Shown: piece after piece, positions 12,401-24,703 of the stretch | Layout of the letters: the number at the start of each line of letters is the position of its first letter | Position numbering within the stretch: position 1 is the stretch's first letter | Assembly (NCBI RefSeq): GCF_003711515.1 | Contig: NW_021167080.1 | Location: 3,074,155-3,138,154, forward strand | Direction of reading: 5' to 3' | DNA: 64,000 bases | From: Sodiomyces alkalinus F11 | Lineage: Eukaryota > Ascomycota > Sordariomycetes > Glomerellales > Plectosphaerellaceae | Translations under genes and position numbers: made by a program | The notes under the pieces: model-generated | What the model saw: the letters and a program-made list of their open reading frames with translations, nothing else | Databases searched by the model: none | Told to the model about the DNA's origin: nothing

Positions 12401-15400
12401 TTCATGACCCGCATCTCCGACGTGCGCGGGAAGACGTGCTGCCAGCGGCTGTACAGCAACGTGTCGTCCACCTTCTTGATGTCCGGGTTCGAAGGGTTGA
12501 GCAGCGTCAGCCAGGGCGTGATGGCCGTGTGGGGGGACAGGGTCGACGGCAGCTCGGGCATGCCGCCGGCGCGGAGCTTGTTGTTGTACATCTTCTGGTC
12601 GTCCTCGGCCCGCAGGAGATTCGAGTGCCGCTGATCCCGGTCGTCCTGCATGCGGTCCCTCCGCGCCAGCGACTGCATCTTGATGGACCCAAACTTGTGC
12701 TGGCTGGCGGCCGGGCCGTCGAGTCGCTGCGAGGTCGTCCTCGCCGATGTGATGGGGATGCTGGGCGTGGACGGCAAATCCGTCAGCGTATCCCGGGACG
12801 CCGACCGGAACAGCGGCGGCGACAGGGCCGATGCGGACGGGCGGATGGATTGCGGCGAGGTCGAGCGGGGGAGGGTGGAATTGACCAGAGGCGTGGTGAG
12901 GTCCTCTCCACCGCCGCCGCCGCCGGTCTTGTGGTGCTGGTGGTGTTGGCTTCCGGCCTGTTCGGCATTGGATGCATTCGCCGTCTGGAAGCTGGCTTCG
13001 GCCGCGACGACCTTGGGCGCGGCGATGCCGAAACCTCGAGCGCCGAGACTGATTTGGCGCATGATCTTGGGCGTTTTGATCGGCGAGGTCAGCCGGACGT
13101 GGGCGTGGGCACCGACGTGCGAGTTGGCGCCGATATCCTTGACAGACGGCGGGAGTGGGCGATGTTTTCGTGGTTGCGAAGAGAGGGCGGCGGCTCTCAT
13201 GTCGGGTCGCCCGCCGCTATCTTCCATGTTCACGGACAACTTGCGGCCGGCGGCCGTTGCCGCCGAAACAAGGGGGTGGCCGTCAACAACGAGCTTCTTC
13301 TCTGGAAGGGAGGTCCCGAAGAGCCCGGTATCCTCCATGAGCTGGCGGCGCGTGGACTCCTCAAGCTCGCGAGAATGCCGAGACTGAGCTGGGCGACGGA
13401 ATTTGGGCAGCTTGGCTCTGGTTTCGTCGTACTCCTGGAGTTGCTTCCGCAGCGATTTCTCTCCTCGTCTCGTGAGCTTGTCCGGCATGAACTTTTGGAA
13501 GCCGTAGACGTGGTCGTAGAGCGAGTTGGGAACCCGCTTGCACGGGGCCAGGGCGATGGCGAGGGCGGCGGCCTGAGCATTCTCGCCCTGGCGCGCCTTG
13601 TGTAGTAGGAGGTTATGCGAGTCGTTATGGTGGATGGGATAATTCGGGTCGGCGTGCAGCGGCGTGGTCTCGATCTCGTTAGTCTCCAGGACGCTCCGCA
13701 TCTGCAGGGCGTACATCCTGGCGCGAATGGCGAAATCCTCTCGGGCCTCTTGCTCTCGTTTCGGGTCCTCGGCGACGGACAGCGCGATGCCCTGGTAAGA
13801 CAGCGCTTCCTCGGAGGTGCCGGTCCAGTAGGACACGTGGAGCCACTGCGGGACGGCGTAGCACCACTCGTCCTGCGAGCGAGAAGAGGGCGAGTCTCCG
13901 GGTCGTACGAGCTCCAGGCCTTTGGTGGGCGACAGGGACTCGGAGAGAGATTGATAGCTGCCGACGATAGGGGTGGGCGGGCCCTGACGATTGTGGGCCG
14001 TATGGGAGGAGGAGGTGGTGGCGGTGGTGGTGGTGGTGGTGCCGCCGTCTCGCATCCCGTCTCGCGCCCGGGTGGACCTGGTGCGGGAAAGGCCGTGAGA
14101 CGACTCGGTAGAAGGATGGGGATTGCGATAGCGGAAGAGGGGTACCGAATGAAGCGGCATCTTGGGCATGCAGACGAGGTCGATTCCGATGCCGTTGCCG
14201 ACGAGGGCCTCGGTGGTCCTCCGCAGGGTTTCGTATTCGACCTCGAACACGCCGGGACCGGGGCTGATGATGACAATAGAGATGCCCGTCCGCATCAGAT
14301 CCCGGTCGATATAATCATGGGCAAACTGCGAGGAGGCCAGGTTGATGGCCTCGAGAAAGTTTCCGTACATGGATAGCGACGACTCGGCCTTGACGCGGTC
14401 GGGAGCGATGGGCGGGGCGCCGGCGGCCCTGGCGGCTTCATTCACCATGTGGTGATGGATGCTGATGTCCCGGCGGAAAAAATTGAAACCCTTCTTGAGC
14501 TCGTACAGGATGGTGGTCCACTCGCCGCTGGCCATCTCGCTGACGACGACGCGGTAAAAGTCCTTGTAGGGCCGGCGGTCGGCGGACGAGGACTGGAAGC
14601 CGGTATAATACTGGCCGTGGGCGGACTCGGCGGCCAGCTCGGCGGAGATGCCGGTGTCGTACTCGACGCGGGCGAACAGAACGATACTGACGAGGTGCTT
14701 CACCTTCATCCTGGCCCACTTCTTGAAAAGGGCGGGGAGGAAGCCGTTGACGGCCTTGTTGAAGACGATCTCGCCGGATCCTTCGGCGTCAAAGTCCCAC
14801 ATCTCGCGGGCCATCTGGATGAAGAGGACGTAACGGGCCGACTCGCTGCGGAAGATGGGACGGGTGTCGCGGGTGAAGAAGGCCGAGTGGGCGCGTCGGC
14901 CATCAACGAAAACGGCGGTGACCTGGGCCTTGATGGTGCCCATGAAGAGCAGCGACTGGCCCTTGTAGACGGTCCTCTCGGTCAGCTCGCCGATGACCAT
15001 CCTCCACATGTCGGCTCGGGAGAGGTACTGGTCCTTGAAGGAGAGTTCGACGTGGGAGGCGGCGGTGGCGGGACTGGTGGCGTCGACGGGGGTCAGGAGC
15101 ACCTGGGAGCCCCTTTTCATGCCGAAGGCGTCGGCGACGTGTTTCATGATGTAGATCTCCATGTTGGGATGGCGGGTCTTCAGCTCCTTGGACATGTCCT
15201 TGACGACGAAGAAGTACCGATTCCCCGTTGCCTCGGCGCAGTCGGACGGATGGGAATGACCCTGGGTGGGGGCGGGGTTGCTGAAGGCGTAGTCTTTGGC
15301 GTTTGTGCCGTTGTGGGTGCCGCCGACACCGACACCGGCACCGACGCCGCCAACACTCACGCTGCTGCCGCCGACGGAGCTTGTACACATATCCGGTTGG

Positions 15401-15726
15401 TCCGATTTGACCAGGGTGATGGCCATGAGACTCCCAGGGACAATCTCGCCGTCGAAGATATCCAAGTTGAGAAGGACATCATCGCGACTGTAGCCCTCGT
15501 TGACGGTGACGGTACATCGCCTCTCGAGACGACGCTGGCGAAAGGAGGCCGAGGACTGGTCACCACGTATGGTGGACGCGCTGGAGATGGTATCGGGCGA
15601 GCGGGGGGAGTCGACGGACGAGGAGCCGGGGCGTTCGAGATGGAGATTGATGCCGGAGCGACTGCGTTGGCGGAGGTGGGAGGACCAATTCGGCCCTTTT
15701 ACGTAAGGAGGACGTTGCACTGACAT
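9433..15726 (-). CDS. IML1: IML1, GATOR1/SEACIT subunit (DEPDC5 homologue)
   Basis: Subunit of the vacuolar SEACIT/GATOR1 complex, which stimulates GTP hydrolysis by the Rag-type GTPase Gtr1 and so restrains TORC1 when amino acids are scarce (family knowledge). One uninterrupted exon of 2,097 residues. The conserved N-terminal domain starts near residue 70 ([21 protein letters not shown]), a central segment holds [28 protein letters not shown] near 480-505, and a DEP domain lies around 1430-1530 ([25 protein letters not shown]). A run of Lys-Asp dipeptides follows the DEP core. The C-terminal quarter carries a Gly14-Ala8 tract at about 1817-1838 and further disordered Ser/Gly/Ala stretches, which interrupt the conserved C-terminal domain. 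Start chosen at the first ATG, matching the family's short disordered N-terminus. Transcribed away from the LST4 homologue. Confidence 0.95.
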   Translation of the reverse strand: MSVQRPPYVKGPNWSSHLRQRSRSGINLHLERPGSSSVDSPRSPDTISSASTIRGDQSSASFRQRRLERRCTVTVNEGYSRDDVLLNLDIFDGEIVPGSLMAITLVKSDQPDMCTSSVGGSSVSVGGVGAGVGVGGTHNGTNAKDYAFSNPAPTQGHSHPSDCAEATGNRYFFVVKDMSKELKTRHPNMEIYIMKHVADAFGMKRGSQVLLTPVDATSPATAASHVELSFKDQYLSRADMWRMVIGELTERTVYKGQSLLFMGTIKAQVTAVFVDGRRAHSAFFTRDTRPIFRSESARYVLFIQMAREMWDFDAEGSGEIVFNKAVNGFLPALFKKWARMKVKHLVSIVLFARVEYDTGISAELAAESAHGQYYTGFQSSSADRRPYKDFYRVVVSEMASGEWTTILYELKKGFNFFRRDISIHHHMVNEAARAAGAPPIAPDRVKAESSLSMYGNFLEAINLASSQFAHDYIDRDLMRTGISIVIISPGPGVFEVEYETLRRTTEALVGNGIGIDLVCMPKMPLHSVPLFRYRNPHPSTESSHGLSRTRSTRARDGMRDGGTTTTTTATTSSSHTAHNRQGPPTPIVGSYQSLSESLSPTKGLELVRPGDSPSSRSQDEWCYAVPQWLHVSYWTGTSEEALSYQGIALSVAEDPKREQEAREDFAIRARMYALQMRSVLETNEIETTPLHADPNYPIHHNDSHNLLLHKARQGENAQAAALAIALAPCKRVPNSLYDHVYGFQKFMPDKLTRRGEKSLRKQLQEYDETRAKLPKFRRPAQSRHSRELEESTRRQLMEDTGLFGTSLPEKKLVVDGHPLVSAATAAGRKLSVNMEDSGGRPDMRAAALSSQPRKHRPLPPSVKDIGANSHVGAHAHVRLTSPIKTPKIMRQISLGARGFGIAAPKVVAAEASFQTANASNAEQAGSQHHQHHKTGGGGGGEDLTTPLVNSTLPRSTSPQSIRPSASALSPPLFRSASRDTLTDLPSTPSIPITSARTTSQRLDGPAASQHKFGSIKMQSLARRDRMQDDRDQRHSNLLRAEDDQKMYNNKLRAGGMPELPSTLSPHTAITPWLTLLNPSNPDIKKVDDTLLYSRWQHVFPRTSEMRVMKWKALCCPAAVPLTTEHFPTKAQFDSEYQRQPYIIAQNADDETPMAEEPKSREDFIRELISLRFSQGFQLVIGPSVARAFGQKQMKIADIFSRNQAMEDGTSIFMSVGNTIHQLSCVNGTEVEVNIFVRKPTESIARPYGDGAGPIYKPAIRTLLDSTYRTQEIDILTPKPERNWNYIDSYLAGHSDELTEHLRFWRARFVLIPMLPRNAHVPRNQHGDSPEEIRLEGIRRLSLQWQRNRYIPASERRFQTVVGSSKRKRDLNPLDIVYKTEDPSAVIAAELESLPLLEGAEMASRKGQLVTSRERFRKSSLNVAALAEAIQQPVENGGVKLQNRRWHLRLHYNCFIGSDMTTWLLGNFEDIESRQEAEQLGNMLMVSKNDRLDEKDKDKDKDKDKGRGLFVHVEKRHPFRDGQYFYQMASEFAKPHAHPPGWFNSRKQRDLSVPSTPLTDTTPRDSPRGAISVADEHSPISGTNTPGPPNNNNHTFFSVKKKPEVVLSKVIKYDVDPRKRSYRPERIDLHYDRLHNPDNCYHIRLDWLNVTAKLIEDAVEGWAREAATYGLRLVEVPIREACTITDTNPFRRPFVVKLAVPPPPTPPPTTTTTYYEPGSFTLQTASGRHPYQTAILKKFDFVLDQEAASNFPADVEVSYSWGKPDFKYNQYIHRSGTLIAEINDEGDFLFLANRLFSNRAASAREKELKEAREAGEMAGSGGGGGGGGGGGGGAAAAAAAAVGAGGGGTNNRIMSVGSYMPYGIPEANSPFLKPADYSAPPTATPSGSTFASPLPGTFTPAPTANMNSATNANASSSSSSLHNMANMARASSVGLGAEPEVVKEQLVSFCSNAEALGAFYKDLLDGAGQPPAPAAATSSTPSAALGYPPSSSASASGGGPGGLDAVPEASIPTLGLPERVLGEMRETGGGGGPAAASTTVTTARGMMSSPVLSGMRLLRRGSVQAQIQSQIQQGQQGQAVDGAESGGKKEGPSSPGFL
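10211..10271. repeat. GCA/CCA trinucleotide tract encoding Ala8-Gly14 in IML1
   Basis: On the plus strand about eight GCA units are followed by about fourteen CCA units; on the coding strand they read as Gly then Ala. Such pure tracts are prone to length change between strains. It lies in a disordered insertion within IML1. Confidence 0.9.
11215..11244. repeat. hexanucleotide CTTGTC tandem repeat in IML1
   Basis: Five perfect copies of CTTGTC on the plus strand; on the coding strand they read as alternating Asp and Lys residues within the DEP domain region of IML1. The tract keeps frame whatever its copy number. Confidence 0.85.
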
Positions 15727-18700
15727 TGCGCGACATGGAGACGGTCAGCAAAGGGCGATTTAATGGTGCGTCATTGGGGGCCGGGAGGGATCGAGGTGTA
15801 AATAGAGGTAGGCTCGTAGGACAGACGAGAGCCCAGACGCATTCTCGTGGTTCACTTTGGGGCGGCTTCGGATGCGACCATGGGATGGATTATCGATGTT
15901 GATGAGGAGAGGTGCTATCCTGTCAATGAAAAGAAGTGTAGGTAGTGCGAAGATCCGGGGCTCAGGTGTTGTTGTTGTTGTTGTTGTTGGATCTCGATGA
16001 TAGTGTGTCGATGTGAAGATGTCGAGATGCTGGGCAAAAAAGGATCACATGTGGTTGGTCGTTGACTAAACGAGGGACGTTCGGCAGAATGACTTGGAGC
16101 TTGTCGTTACGCCGCCTGCCTTATTGGTATTAGTTTATTGGGGCTTCCTCACACCCCACAGAAGCTGCCAGGCTTATGTAAACAGCCTCTCCACAACCAG
16201 AGACCTGAGCACGGGATTTTGACCGGTGAGCGGTGAGATGTCAGATGTAACCCTACCTACCCAAGGTACCGTACGGTCTGGAATACTGAAAGTACGGATA
16301 CCTAAGGCACCTAGCGAGAAGGCAGTCGTCTTACGTGTATTTTTGTCATGTCCCCTTGCCCTGCCACCCTCGGAGGACAAGTGTGGTTGAGTGTCCCGCG
16401 AAGTACAACGTAATTACATGCAATTTAACCAAGTATGGTAATTACCTACAACCTCACTAACATCTCTCCGGGAATGCAACACGCGACATGGGGAGGCAGA
16501 GCTCCCGACTACATGGGTACCTTAGGTACCTTAGGGACAACGGTTCTTGGAGAACGGTCCGACCAAGATCCTTCCCCAGGCTCTGTTACACAGACTACCT
16601 TACCTACTGTAGGGAGAACTGAGTGTGAAATGCGTGAAATGTCACGTCCCGTTGTATTAATTACCTTACATGCTGCAATTGGCCATCGGACCTCAAAAAT
16701 TCGGCAGATTCCAACTTGGGTCGGACCTCGGACCCTGGACCTCCTCGAAAATACATAATATATATCAAATATATTTCGTTGTAAACAAGAAAAGAAAACA
16801 CGGCTACGAATCGTGGTGTCGTCTTCTGCTATCAAATTACTGAGAAGCAAGATTTGAGGACATGATCCTCGGACGTCAATTCTCCATCTTGGCACCAAGC
16901 CTTGGAATCGAAGATAAGCACAAGGCTTGCTTGGCCGACGAATAATAATGCTTCCGACTCCTCCGTACAGATAGCTGATGAAATGATGAATGGTACGGAG
17001 ATACTAATTAATTACTTGCAAACACGCCTTGTTTGCAAAAAAGGAGCGTCCGAGGTGCAACCGAGCGCAGTCGCAAGCAAGCAAGGGTGGCAATCAGGTT
17101 TCGGGCCGTTCTTTGTCCTGCTCGTCGTGTGTGTTTGTCCGCATGGCGTGTTAGGCTACGAACGGTTATGAATGGAGATTGAGGCCCAATTGATCCTTAT
17201 TACGAACCTGGGCATGGGGGCGGGGGTTTCGAAATATCCTTTGACCATCACCATCGGCATCGAGGATGACGGCGACGGCGAAGGTCGAAGTATGTAAGTA
17301 CTTCCAAGGTACGGGTGCTAATTTGGGGACCCGCTCCGTTGTAAAAGTACCTACGAAGTATGGAGTACATATATGGATAAAGCCAGATCCTATCACCCAG
17401 ATCCTATCGCCGGTTGTTGCCGTTAAAGAATGAATACCAGGTACCCTTCCTTGACGGCGCTACTCATCCATTACGGGTTGACGTTGGACCGCCAGGCAGA
17501 TAACTCCTAAGGTACTGTTCCTACAGATCTAATACACTACCTAAGGAATAGGTATTCCAATACTTATAGGCATACGTAAAGCCGTTTCTCATCCTCAACT
17601 CAAGTTTTGCTAAGCACTCGGAAGTATTCTGGGCTGGCACACGCGTACCATAGACATGGAGACGGTTCCTGTCATCGGCCTCAACGTGGTGCAGAGGTTG
17701 AGAAGGCTCAAAATAGAAATGATCGCCCGCAGGGTCTACACTACACGTACGTGTACAACGGACAAGCAGTGAGACTATTTGAGGCGGTGGACAGTGATTA
17801 CTCTGCGGAGTATTTATCATACAGGAGCGGTCAACTAGGTACCGAACCCCCATGACCGTGACTGAATCGGTGTTAGAGTTGAGGTGCCAGAATACGAATG
17901 TGTAGGTATGGGTTTTTGTCATTTTTCTTTCTTTTTTCGAGTCAGTAGTACTCGCTGTGCTTTAATATACCCCACCCCAGAAAGGAAGAGGCCGGTAGCA
18001 CCAAGTCTTGCGGTTGCGAATCACGTCAACGAGGAGGTTCGAGAGATGGTCTTGAAGTCTTGAATTTTGTTTCTTTCGTGGCAAATAAGATGATGAAATA
18101 CCTAAAATAAAGCTGATGCTGGCTTACAAGGAGCTACTCCGTAGGTTCCGATCCTCTGACCTCGATAGGCAAAAAGGCAGAAGCAGAAGAAATGGTGAGA
18201 GGGGCAGGTGGCGTAATTACCTTATATACAGCAACCGTAACCGTACCCGAAAGGATGGAGGAGAAGTGCCGGGATATCCTGGTAATCAAAGTGGCTCCGG
18301 AGTACGTTGTACGAAGTTACTAAGGTAGCTGTACGAAGGACTTCCGAGGGAACTTCCGATAAGGGCCTGTCAAAGGTTCCAGGTTATCACCGTTGTGGTG
18401 GGAGTGGTGGTGAACGGTTGGCCTGTAACGGGGGTCGAGTACTCGTACCTTCCCACGGATACCTTGACTCCTATCTGTCTCCGTACAGATACTTCGTACG
18501 TTGTAATTGCGGCAGCTTTCTGCCCCACACACCCCCCCTCCCCCACCAGTACCGAGAAAGTACAACGTACTCCCCTCCATAGCTCCTCCCTCATTGCTCG
18601 TTGCTCATTGCTCATTGCCCATTGCCCCCTCAGCTCTTTCTTCACCGCATTTTCATATTAGGCACCCGAACCCCATAACTTCCATCAAACGGTCATAGGT

Positions 18701-20785
18701 CGAAGTGGTCACATTGGACGCATCTTCATCCCAAAGGATCCCGACAAACGAAGCAGAAGCAGCATCAGAAGCAAAGTGTCTCGCCTCACGCTCACGCTCA
18801 CGCTCACGCCTCACTTCTAATGCCGAGAATACCTCTTGCATTATTACTAGTGCATTTCTATACTCGTTGAAAGTGGCAGGGAAGGGACTGGTGCCCTCCC
18901 ACCTCCATGACGAAGCCGACGAAGCCGACGAAGCGGACCTCTTCATCAAGACAGCTCGGGAATCCTAGGCGACTCGACATCCAATCCTCTTCCATTCCGA
19001 CTGCGAAAGAGTTGATTTGATTCCCCTTGTCCGTCTAAGACGGGGGTTGTGTTACCTTGCCACACCCATCTATTCACGCCCATTGCCGTCCTTCCTCGGC
19101 CTCTCCTCTCCTCTCCCCTCCCCTCTCCTCTTCCCTCTTTTCTCCTTCTACCTCTTCAGCCTCTTCTCCTGTCCTCCCTCGCCATCACATGGAAAAGAAG
19201 AAAAGGGACGGAGATATCATCCCAACCCTCGCGTCTATCTGACTGACTGACGAGACGAGACGACTCGAACCGATTACAACGTACCACTACCGGTACATGT
19301 TGCTGCCTGTCTGTACCCCCGTACTCAGCTCAGTACCGCATATGCGTCCTGTACCCACAGCTCAACCCACTGAATCCACTGAACCCACTGAACTTACAAC
19401 CCACTGAACTCACCACCTGGTCCACGACCCGTGCGCCCCCCAGACTCTTCTGCAAATATCTCTCCTCTGCCTCTGCCTCTGCCTCTGCGCCCACTATTTC
19501 CCCCTTCTGCACATCTCCCAAAGGGTCCAGATTCCCACTTCCTTTTACCTCCACGGGCCTCTCCAAATCGACAACAGACGCGCGAACCGAACACGCCGCC
19601 GACCTTTTTCTGCGCTCCACTGAAACCCCCGCGTCCATCTGGTTGGACCCTCACAGGGTACTACGATTACGATTACTCGATTCTCTTAATCTCCTCACCA
19701 TCATCCCAAGACATAGAGACCATCCCTTTTCTCGCAACTCTCCCTTTTTCACCTCTGTTGTCTCTCCGCTCCCTTGTGTGCGCTCTCGGGAAAACTACAC
19801 GGCCTTACAAGGAAGTGGACCTTGGTTCTCGGTTCTCGAACCTCGAAGCTGCCCAGAGCTTTTCTTCGTAGCCGCTAACCGACCCGAACTCTCGGTCCCT
19901 GACTCGTCATATCCCCCCATCGTCCCCACGTCCCGCCAAAACAACTCAAGACTATCTCTGGGTCTGGGTCCGGCCCAAGTCTCCAGTCTGGCCATTTCTC
20001 GCCATCGACGGAGACTCCGAGGGAAGACGAGCCTGAAAGCAACAAGCGACACGCCAAAAGCGAAAGGGGCGCCCTTTTTTGACGAGGTCCCGGTCTAGCG
20101 CTCACCTTCGACCAAGACGAAACTGTCTTGGTGATTCAACGACACAGCTGCCGCCTACCGCTAACGACCGCTGTGCACCAGTACCGTTGCTCCAACGTAC
20201 AACGCAGCGACGAGCTAGAAACAGAAACAGAAACAGAAACGGGGCGGTTAACCGGTCGTGTCGGCCGAGTAAGATGAGCTACCTACTGTTACCTGCCCGC
20301 CCACGACTTTAAACTTCGTCTTTTCTACGATTTACGCACACCCTCAGTCCTCGTTCTTCCATACGCCCTTTCGGTTTCGCCTTTTCTTACACCGCCGCTT
20401 TTCTTAACACTCCGTTGATCCTTAATCCCTCCCGCGCTTGGTTTTTCTCTAGACGGACTCCTCTATTTTTCTTTGACGCCGGACTGCTGGGATCACCATA
20501 TCATATTGACCGCGGTCTTCACGCTCGAAGACCGATTTCCTTGACGGCCTCTTCTGCCTTTTTGTCTCCCCGTATACCCATGGAATCTGCAGAGGATGCC
20601 CCGGACCCCAGATTGCCTTCCAGACTGTTAAGAATGGCATCTGCTTTTGTCTTCTAAGCGAAAGAGAGAAGACGCCGACACGGCTTTGCGGCCGTCTCCT
20701 TCCCGCCCTCCTCCTCCTCCTCGGGGCGAAATCTTACTAATAAGCCCCTCCCTTTTTTTTTTCGCCCTCCACCTCATCGCCAGTT
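15727..20785. other. 5-kb gene-free spacer between divergent IML1 and LST4 homologue
   Basis: No credible gene is found in this 5.06-kb spacer: frames are short, overlap on both strands and have no motif. It contains a GTT microsatellite at 15967-15989, several TACCT/AGGTA palindromic strings (16250-16310, 16516-16536, 17505-17560, 18320), an A/T-rich segment around 16745-16800, a repeat of TTGCTCA-like units near 18597-18630, and long CT-rich stretches at 19080-19170 and 20680-20780. The two ends are presumed promoters and long leaders of the flanking genes. Degraded mobile DNA cannot be excluded but no terminal repeats or transposase remnants are visible. Confidence 0.6.
15967..15989. repeat. 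GTT microsatellite
   Basis: About seven GTT units in the presumed IML1 leader or promoter, 240 bases upstream of the IML1 start codon. Confidence 0.85.
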
Positions 20786-22313
20786 ATGTTAGGGAAGCTT
20801 TTCAACCTGGGCTCCGGCCCGTCTCATCCTCCTCCGCTTCCGACCAACCTTCCCCGTTCTCACCAGACCTCTCTCGAATCCGTCCAAGAGGGCATACACA
20901 CCCGCCACCTCCTGTACCCCGACGCCGACGCTCTGTCCCAGCACCAGAACGACCAAGTCTTCCCTCTATCAAACGTTAACGTCCCGCATCCGGCCCTGGT
21001 TGCCAACCCCTTTGACTACGACGCCGACATCGACCTCGACATTCGTCACGTCCGCGTCCTGATCATGCAAGATGCCGCTGGTCCTTATCCCTCCCAGCTC
21101 TTGTTCGACAGCCAGGGCCCCCCACCCAGCGTCACCTCGTCTTCCGACCGACCCTCTCCCGTCACCACCAGCCCTGTCGACTCCCAGAGGACGCCCACGT
21201 CGCCCCGGAAGTCGAGTCTCAGCCAGTCCTCGAGGCCGTTTTCCGTTGTCCAGCCAGATAGCCCCCAGCCACGTCATCATGGCCAGGGTGCCTTTGACCG
21301 CCGTTTCTCCATGCATAGCCGGACCCAATCGTCCTTCGAATCCGAGATTCACCGCGCGCGCCGCGAGTACCACGACGAGATTGCCGCCTTCTCCAGCTGC
21401 ACTTTTGGCAACTCGGAGCTGATGGCCTACAAAGGCACTTCCACCAAGGTCCACATCGTCCCCGGGCCGTCAGACACCCGCCTAGACTATGCAGCCTCTA
21501 TCATCGGCGACGGCCGTGGTTCCATGGGAAGGTCCAGTATGCGCTCCAGCAGGCTGGCGCAGTCCTACACCTCCGACACCGTATCGCCAGCCCACCCGTC
21601 TCCTTCCTTCGCTTCGGCCCACTCCTCGGCGCCCCGGCATGGCGACAGGAAGAAAATCCTCATCACCAGGCTGTTCCCTGTCGTCCTTCCGAGCGACGAC
21701 GCCGACCTCCGAACCTCGGGCGACACTCCTTCCGCACGATGCCCTGATCACAACCCGTCTTATTATCCGACCCCCCCGCAAGCGCAACCTCATGGGGTAG
21801 CTGATGATCAAGTCCCCAGGAAGAAGCCGCCCCAGCCGAAACAGAAACGAACCCCCATGTATGCCGTCGTACTCGTCATCCAGCTTCCGCCCACTCCGAC
21901 TCACAACATGATACCTGTGCCCACGGCCCCACCGCCGACCACGTCGACCACGCGGCCTTCTTTCCGCGGCCCTGCGCCTGGACCTGGGTCCTTTACCGAG
22001 CAAGACTCCTTCTCCTCCTCCATGAGTTCGGCTCGCCGCTCGGGGTGGTCCATGGCGGGCTCCGGTTTCCACGACTCTCTGGACTCTTCCTACTCGACCG
22101 ATTTGGAAGATCGGATGGACGCCATCACCCAACACTGGGATATCATCATGAGAACCCTGACCCATCTCCAGTCCGTCGTGGCTACCACCTTGGGCGCTCT
22201 CCTCAAGCAGGAGGACTTGAACTCGCCAGACCCTTATACCGCACCCCCACCTGTGGCGTCTTTCGCCAGCCGAACCTCGTCGTTCAGCCGCCGGGGCGAC
22301 GAACAACAACAGC

Positions 22314-22348
<35 letters not shown>

Positions 22349-24703
22349 CCCCACTTCAAGCCGCCCAAGACCAACTCGAAGCTCATCGTCCTGCAGTCGC
22401 AAAGGCTACAACACGACGAAAACATCATCCAGGAAGCCGCCGCCGCCAGGGTGAGGGTTATCACGGGGCTACGAGCCCAGAGAGTCATCACCGGACAGGG
22501 CAGATGGGGGATCTGGCGGGAGGAGGCCAGGTGGGTGGCCCGCATGACCGGCGACAGAGAACATGAGCACGGATTCTTCTTTCACAACCTACTCACCGGC
22601 TTTCTGGCCACCCACACGGATTGGCTTCAAGCGCTGGCGCCACTCGCTTATCGATGGAAGTACCACGAGCAACAAAAAGCAAAAGGGGACGAGGATTTGT
22701 TCCTGCCGGCCCGTACCGTCATCATTTCCCAGGATAAGATGTTCGCCAGACGTCTCGTATTCCTGCTATCGGCCTTTTTACCCGCCAACCAGCCTACTTG
22801 CTCGGCGCGCCCGCATCGCCCGAGTACGTCTACCACGTCCACCACCATGGGGATGGGGGGCCCGTTTTCGCAATCACCGCCGTCCTATGTCGTCCCCGTC
22901 CTCCGGGAAGAATCGCTGCGTCGCAAGATCAACCGCCGCACCGGGTTGAGGCGAGAGTCGCAGTCGCAGTCGCACTCTCGTACCGCGAGCCAGGCCACCG
23001 CCGCACGGCCTTCGGTACCACATTCGCTGGCGCACCTTGCCATGGAGGGCGGCGGCCAACAACACGAACACGAACGGCGCGTGTCGGACGCCGCCTCCAT
23101 CCGATCCAACCTTCCCATTACCGGAAACGACCCCGGAAGCCGGAAGAGCAGCGCAGCGACGACCACCACCATCACCCAGGAAACGTCGATTCCGCACTTT
23201 TCCACCATTCACAAAATCGAGGATCGGCGCCGGCCACGCCCCGAGAGCAGCAGCAGCATCGCCGCCGACGATCTGAAGCGCTCCCTCAAGCGGAGCGAAA
23301 CCTCGGGTGGTCACGTCAGCACCGGGAGCACGGGTTCCCGGGCCTCCGGTTCGCGATGGGGCAGCATGATCAGCGGCCTGTGGAGCACCGCGGCACGGAG
23401 CGGCTCCATCAGTCTGCACGACAACGGATCTGGCAATAGCAGCAGCAGCAGCAACAAGAACAACAACAACAACAGCCCGACCTCGCCGGTCAAGCCGTCA
23501 TCGAGCAGGCCGGACAAGCTGGTGCAGATGGTCCGCGAGGCGTCGGCCATGGAGGCGGCACAGCGTCGGCGTGGAGGGCACGCCAGACCGTCGGTCGACA
23601 CCACGGCGCCCGAAACACTCCGCGGCTTTCCGGACGACGAACAGGCCCTGATGGATGACGAAGAACCCGAGACGGTTCCCGAGATGGCCATCTTCCCGGG
23701 CAGGGCGGTGCCTGATCTGCTAGCGGGGCCCGGGGGACCGTTCCCGTCGCCGGTGAAAACCACGGTCAACCCGGAAGACGGCGTGATCGACGTGGACATC
23801 CCCTTCCCGGATTATATCACGTCGTTTGAGACGGCCGTCAGCTCGCCGTCCAGCAGCGGCTATCTGTCGGTGCCCACGCCCGGCTTGGGATCGGGGCTGG
23901 AATATTTCGAGCATTTGTCTCGTGGCGCGACGGACGGCGACCTGCCGATGAACGTGGCCGGGTTTCTGCAGCGGTTCCATCAGGATTTCGTGCTGCAGGC
24001 GGTTCCCCCCCACGATGATCTGATGGACCAGATCAAGGAGTCGATGCGGTCCGAACCCACGCCGCCCGTGTTGGCTTCCTCCCCGGCTGCTGGTGCTGGT
24101 GCTGGTGCTGCTGCAGATGATCAACATGCCGCGGAAAGATGGGTCGACGTCAGCTCCACCATCGTGGCCGACGTGACAGGTTTCTCCGTCACACGGCTAC
24201 GCTACCGTCGACTCGTCCGGCCGCGAGTCTGGGCGGAAGGCTCCGCCGGGTCCAGCGTCTACAGCGGCGGCACGCCGATGCTGGTCCCTTCGGTCTCGCC
24301 GTACGAGACGCAGCTCGAGGAGGAGTTCATCGAGGAGCCGGTTGGCGGGTTCGACGACACGCTGGCCGAGGCGGTGGAACGGGTCACCGCGCTCGGGGTC
24401 GACCCGAGCAAGCAGAACTCGGCGAGCTCGTCCCGGTCGGCGAGCCAGGCCCGGCCGCGGACTAGCAGCGAGACGTCGCGGTCCGAGGGGGCCATGACGG
24501 TGCAGACTTGTTCGGAGGTGCCGCGCGGCGGATGCAAGACGGTCGTGCTGTCGGCGCTGCATGATATCATCCGGGAGGTGACGGAGCAGCAGCGTGATCA
24601 TGATCATCAGGAGGGGGACCGGGGTGGAGGGGGACGACCGAAGGAGAATGTCCTTCGCGAGGCGGTGCGGTTTTGGGTGGAGTCTATGGAGCCGAGCGAC
24701 TGA
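20786..24703 (+). CDS. LST4: LST4 homologue (folliculin-interacting protein, FNIP type)
   Basis: Fungal counterpart of FNIP. With its folliculin-like partner Lst7, Lst4 acts on the Rag-type GTPase Gtr2 at the vacuole in amino-acid signalling to TORC1 (family knowledge). Single exon, 1,305 residues. Three blocks fit the FNIP/DENN layout: the N-terminal block with IRHVRVLIMQDAAGPYPSQLLFDS (about 87-110) and ELMAYKGTSTKVHIV (about 212-226); a middle block with HGFFFHNLLTGFLATHTDWLQ and RTVIISQDKMFARRLVFLLSAFLP (about 595-670); and a C-terminal block from about 1115 with VDVSSTIVADVTGFSVTRLRYR. Long Ser/Thr/Pro-rich linkers, a Gln15 tract and a Ser/Asn tract separate them, typical of fungal members. 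Start chosen for the family-like MLGKLF beginning. Naming as LST4 rests on block order; confidence is good but not absolute. Confidence 0.82.
22304..22348. repeat. CAA repeat encoding Gln15 in LST4 homologue
   Basis: Fifteen Gln codons, almost all CAA with one CAG, in a disordered linker of the LST4 homologue. Confidence 0.9.

Noticed and set aside
10411..13605. Plus-strand open frame of 1,064 codons antisense to IML1
   Set aside because: Its translation is Arg/Leu/Val-rich without domains and mirrors the GC-rich codons of IML1; IML1 on the other strand has clear homology along its length.
14449..15723. Plus-strand open frame of 424 codons antisense to the IML1 N-terminus
   Set aside because: Asp/Gly/Val-rich shadow without motif.
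16500..18700. Eroded transposon in the IML1-LST4 spacer
   Set aside because: No transposase-like frame, terminal inverted repeats or target duplications could be seen, and the C-to-T signature of repeat-induced mutation is not obvious.
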